A stretch of 8,070 nucleotides of DNA, taken from Acidimicrobiales bacterium. Lineage in GTDB: Bacteria > Actinomycetota > Acidimicrobiia > Acidimicrobiales > Poriferisodalaceae. The DNA is taken from NCBI GenBank assembly GCA_030749275.1, contig JASMKJ010000092.1:1-8070 (forward strand), given 5' to 3'. The notes below the pieces were generated by a model. It did not search any database and was not told the DNA's origin. It was given only the letters and a program-made list of their open reading frames with translations. Numbering within the stretch: the first letter of the stretch is position 1; every line of letters begins with the position of its first letter. Of the stretch, positions 5,895 through 8,070 are shown piece after piece. The position numbers were made by a program, and so were the translations under genes.

Positions 5895-6824
5895 TCAACC
5901 GATACCTAACCACAGCATCGCCGCGGCATAAATGGCGAGCAGCAACAAAGCGTCGACCTTTCCGATACGTCGTTTCCGTGCGCCCTGCACGTAAGCGAAA
6001 CCAACAGCACCAACCATCGCGACTAGACCACCTCCGGTGAGTCTTGCGTCGGTGATTGACCCAGCGTCGACTAGACCGATAGCGGCCCCGCCGGCCAAAC
6101 CGTTGAAGAGATTGGACCCGAAAAGGTTGCCCACTATGAGTCCGGCTTCTTTCTTTCGTGCTGCGGCGACGGCGGTGACTAACTCGGGTAAGGAGGTTCC
6201 TAAAGCGACAATGGAAAATCCAATAAAACCGCCGCTGAGACCCCACGCATCGGCAAGTCTCGTTGCACCTGAAACGGTGAGTTGGGCGCCTATGAGAACT
6301 CCACCTAATCCCAGTAGTGAGAACAGCAAACTCCGACCCAAAGTTTGTTGAGCGGCTAGTTGGGGCAGCACGTTGTCTGCTGGAGTTTTAATCAGCACGA
6401 TCATCGCGACCACAAGGAGAATCAACAAGACCGCGCCTTCGCCTCTCGTTAATTCGTTACCGGTCCAAACCAATAGAGCGAAAATTATTACTGCGGCAAT
6501 GGACAGTGGTGCTTGCCTTCTCGTTATGGAAGATGTCAGGGCTATGGGAGTTACCAGCGCCGCGACACCTAACACCAGGGAGAGATTCGCGACATTAGAG
6601 CCGACGATATTGCCGACCCCCAACGCCGGGTCGCCTTGCGATGCCGCAATGGTAGATACCACCAGTTCTGGTGCTGAAGTTCCGAAACCCAGAACAATTG
6701 CCCCGATAACCACCGAACTGATGTTGAGTGACCGTGCTAATTGAACTGCACCATCAACGAAGAGGGGGCCGGCTCTTACGAGTACAACGAGACCGATTAA
6801 CAGCAAAAAGATGGCTAATAGCAC
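5895..6824 (-). CDS. Na+/Ca2+ exchanger (CaCA) family membrane protein
   Basis: From the GTG at 6824-6822 the protein has 309 residues with about ten hydrophobic helices. The two family alpha-repeats are clear. The first has GFGTSAPEL (46-54, Glu53) followed by GNIVGSN (71-77). The second has ALGTSLPEL (207-215, Glu214) followed by GNLFGSN (232-238). In this family the paired Glu residues and the Asn/Ser positions bind Ca2+ and Na+, and both repeats are intact here. The predicted role is sodium- or proton-driven extrusion of calcium or a similar cation across the inner membrane. The GTG lies 7 bases after the dehydratase stop, and AGAGG overlaps that stop codon, supporting translational coupling. 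A TTG at 6857 would add 11 residues before the first helix and overlap the dehydratase, with no ribosome-binding site; it is the weaker choice. The family assignment is firm, ion specificity less so. Confidence 0.92.
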   Translation of the reverse strand: MLLAIFLLLIGLVVLVRAGPLFVDGAVQLARSLNISSVVIGAIVLGFGTSAPELVVSTIAASQGDPALGVGNIVGSNVANLSLVLGVAALVTPIALTSSITRRQAPLSIAAVIIFALLVWTGNELTRGEGAVLLILLVVAMIVLIKTPADNVLPQLAAQQTLGRSLLFSLLGLGGVLIGAQLTVSGATRLADAWGLSGGFIGFSIVALGTSLPELVTAVAAARKKEAGLIVGNLFGSNLFNGLAGGAAIGLVDAGSITDARLTGGGLVAMVGAVGFAYVQGARKRRIGKVDALLLLAIYAAAMLWLGIG

Positions 6825-6827
6825 TTG

Positions 6828-6833
6828 ACCTCT
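6828..6833 (-). promoter_or_regulatory. Ribosome-binding site overlapping the dehydratase stop
   Basis: On the minus strand AGAGGT shares its first bases with the TAG stop of the dehydratase and lies 3 to 4 bases before the GTG at 6824. The spacing is short but usable. This arrangement supports the GTG as the exchanger start and suggests that ribosomes ending on the dehydratase can re-initiate on the exchanger. Confidence 0.45.
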
Positions 6834-8070
6834 AATGGTTGTTTCGCGGGGGTCCAAAAGTGCGGGCAGTGTCCTGATATTTCACGGCAGGTTTCAACAC
6901 CATTCCTTCGTCGAACTGTCCGACCATATCGCGTTGAATCTCTTGCCAGGGGGTATGACTTTCGGGGAATTGAAAGCCACCTGACTCTTCGAGGTCGCGC
7001 CGCCTCTCCTCCAGTTCCTTTTCCGAAATCAACATGTTGGCTGTTCCAAGTCGCAAATCAATACGGATCTGGTCGCCGGTTTTGAGAATCGCCAGTCCCC
7101 CTCCAGCTGCTGCTTCCGGCGAGGCATTGAGGATTGACGGCGAACCAGATGTTCCCGATTGCCGCCCATCGCCGATGCAGGGTAACGAATGCACACCCCT
7201 GACCAGCAGGGCTGATGGAGGCTGCATGTTGACAACTTCAGCGCCCCCCGGATACCCGATGGGGCCTGCGCCTCGAATGATAAGCATCGAATTTTCGTCG
7301 ATTTCCAGAGAGGGGTCGTCAATACGACTGTGGTAATCCTCTGGTCCCTCGAAGACAACTGCTTTCCCTTCGAAAGCATCGGGATCATCAGGGTTGGAAA
7401 GATACCGAGTTCGGAATTCTTCGCTGATCACACTTGTTTTCATAATGGCGCTATCGAAGAGGTTTCCTGAAAGATGAACGAATCCAGCATCGACCACCAG
7501 CGGCGCCTCCACGGGCCAAATAACTTTCGTATCGAGTACCTCGGCACCAGAGCAGTTATCGCCAATGGTCGCACCGTTGACGGTTAGAGCGTCTGGGTGT
7601 GGCAACAGCCCCGCGTTCATCAACTGGTTCACGACTGCAGGCACACCCCCAGCGTGAAAATAGTCTTCGCCGAGGTACTCACCCGCAGGTTGCATATTGA
7701 CCACTAGCGGCACGTGTAAGCCCAGTTTTTGCCAGTCGTTGTTGTCTAGCGGGACTGAGAGATGACGAGCGACAGCGTTTAGGTGAATAGGAGCATTAGT
7801 CGAACCGCCAATAGCCGAATTGACCACGATGGCATTCTCAAATGCCTCTCGAGTCATGATGTCTGATGGACGCACATCCTGTTGAACAAGATCCACTATC
7901 TGTAGACCTGTCTTGTAGGCGATTTGTGCCCTCTCGCGGTACGGAGCAGGTATCGCTGCGGACCCAGGGAGCTGCATGCCGAGTGCTTCAGTCAGCGAGT
8001 TCATGGTTGTGGCTGTGCCCATGGTTGAGCAATAGCCCGTCGATGTCGCGGAGGAAGCCACCAAGTCTGC
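6832..8070 (-). CDS. IlvD/Edd-family dehydratase, sugar-acid type, N-terminus beyond window
   Basis: The frame is open to the right edge, giving 412 codons. Relatives have about 570-600 residues, so roughly the first 160-190 are missing. The visible part starts just before the [13 protein letters not shown] segment, whose Cys is one of the cluster-binding cysteines of the family. [14 protein letters not shown] and [24 protein letters not shown] follow; the Ser after GRQ is the likely catalytic base by comparison with the arabinonate dehydratase group. RIDDPSL and [16 protein letters not shown] are the forms of the aldonate (arabinonate/xylonate-like) branch, whereas branched-chain dihydroxy-acid dehydratase and phosphogluconate dehydratase have GPKGGPGM-like sequence there. 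The expected reaction is removal of water from a sugar acid to give a 2-keto-3-deoxy acid, using an Fe-S cluster and Mg2+ in the cytoplasm. The stop is TAG at 6834-6832. An exchanger gene follows immediately. Exact substrate unknown; automatic pipelines may label it ilvD. Confidence 0.92.
   Translation of the reverse strand, partial: ADLVASSATSTGYCSTMGTATTMNSLTEALGMQLPGSAAIPAPYRERAQIAYKTGLQIVDLVQQDVRPSDIMTREAFENAIVVNSAIGGSTNAPIHLNAVARHLSVPLDNNDWQKLGLHVPLVVNMQPAGEYLGEDYFHAGGVPAVVNQLMNAGLLPHPDALTVNGATIGDNCSGAEVLDTKVIWPVEAPLVVDAGFVHLSGNLFDSAIMKTSVISEEFRTRYLSNPDDPDAFEGKAVVFEGPEDYHSRIDDPSLEIDENSMLIIRGAGPIGYPGGAEVVNMQPPSALLVRGVHSLPCIGDGRQSGTSGSPSILNASPEAAAGGGLAILKTGDQIRIDLRLGTANMLISEKELEERRRDLEESGGFQFPESHTPWQEIQRDMVGQFDEGMVLKPAVKYQDTARTFGPPRNNH

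Noticed and set aside
5881..6246. 121-codon minus-strand frame, Arg-rich
   Set aside because: It overlaps the exchanger C-terminal half in another phase; the exchanger alpha-repeat motifs show which frame is real.
1..8070. Mobile element, CRISPR, tRNA or riboswitch
   Set aside because: I found no transposase or integrase motif, no regularly spaced repeat, no cloverleaf-like segment, and too little untranslated space for a typical riboswitch.

Overview
The window is 8,070 bases of dense bacterial chromosome with moderate G+C (a little above 50% by eye). It holds eight protein-coding genes, two of them cut by the window edges. I see no rRNA, tRNA, CRISPR array, insertion sequence, integrase or phage gene. 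The mix of families (vicinal-oxygen-chelate (VOC) proteins, a type I sulfatase without signal peptide, an MFS carrier, a short-chain dehydrogenase, an alpha/beta hydrolase and a sugar-acid dehydratase) suggests an aerobic heterotroph that degrades varied organic compounds. Environmental Actinobacteria or Chloroflexi-like marine and soil lineages carry similar sets, but no phylogenetic marker is present, so taxonomy stays open. Several genes appear to start with GTG rather than ATG.

Layout. The left edge (1-524, minus) is the N-terminal part of a two-module VOC protein. A 110-base divergent intergenic region (525-634) follows. Then comes a plus-strand block of three closely spaced genes: a second VOC protein (635-1318), a 12-helix MFS transporter (1334-2575) and a CxPxR sulfatase (2618-4180). 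This block converges on a minus-strand block with only 9 bases between the facing stop codons. In transcription order, the minus block is a sugar-acid-type IlvD/Edd dehydratase (cut by the right edge, 8070-6832), a Na+/Ca2+-exchanger-family membrane protein (6824-5895), a C-factor-like short-chain dehydrogenase (5800-5111) and an alpha/beta hydrolase (5071-4190).

How they may work together. The plus block reads as a small catabolic unit: a carrier, a cytoplasmic sulfate-ester hydrolase and a metal-dependent VOC enzyme that might act on the desulfated product. This is inference from gene order, and the substrate is unknown. In the minus block the dehydratase and exchanger are translationally close: the exchanger's likely ribosome-binding site overlaps the dehydratase stop codon. 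The dehydrogenase-hydrolase pair follows after a 94-base gap and has its own good Shine-Dalgarno site. All families are known ones. The points of interest are the gene combination, an imperfect inverted repeat in the divergent promoter region, and some atypical catalytic positions.
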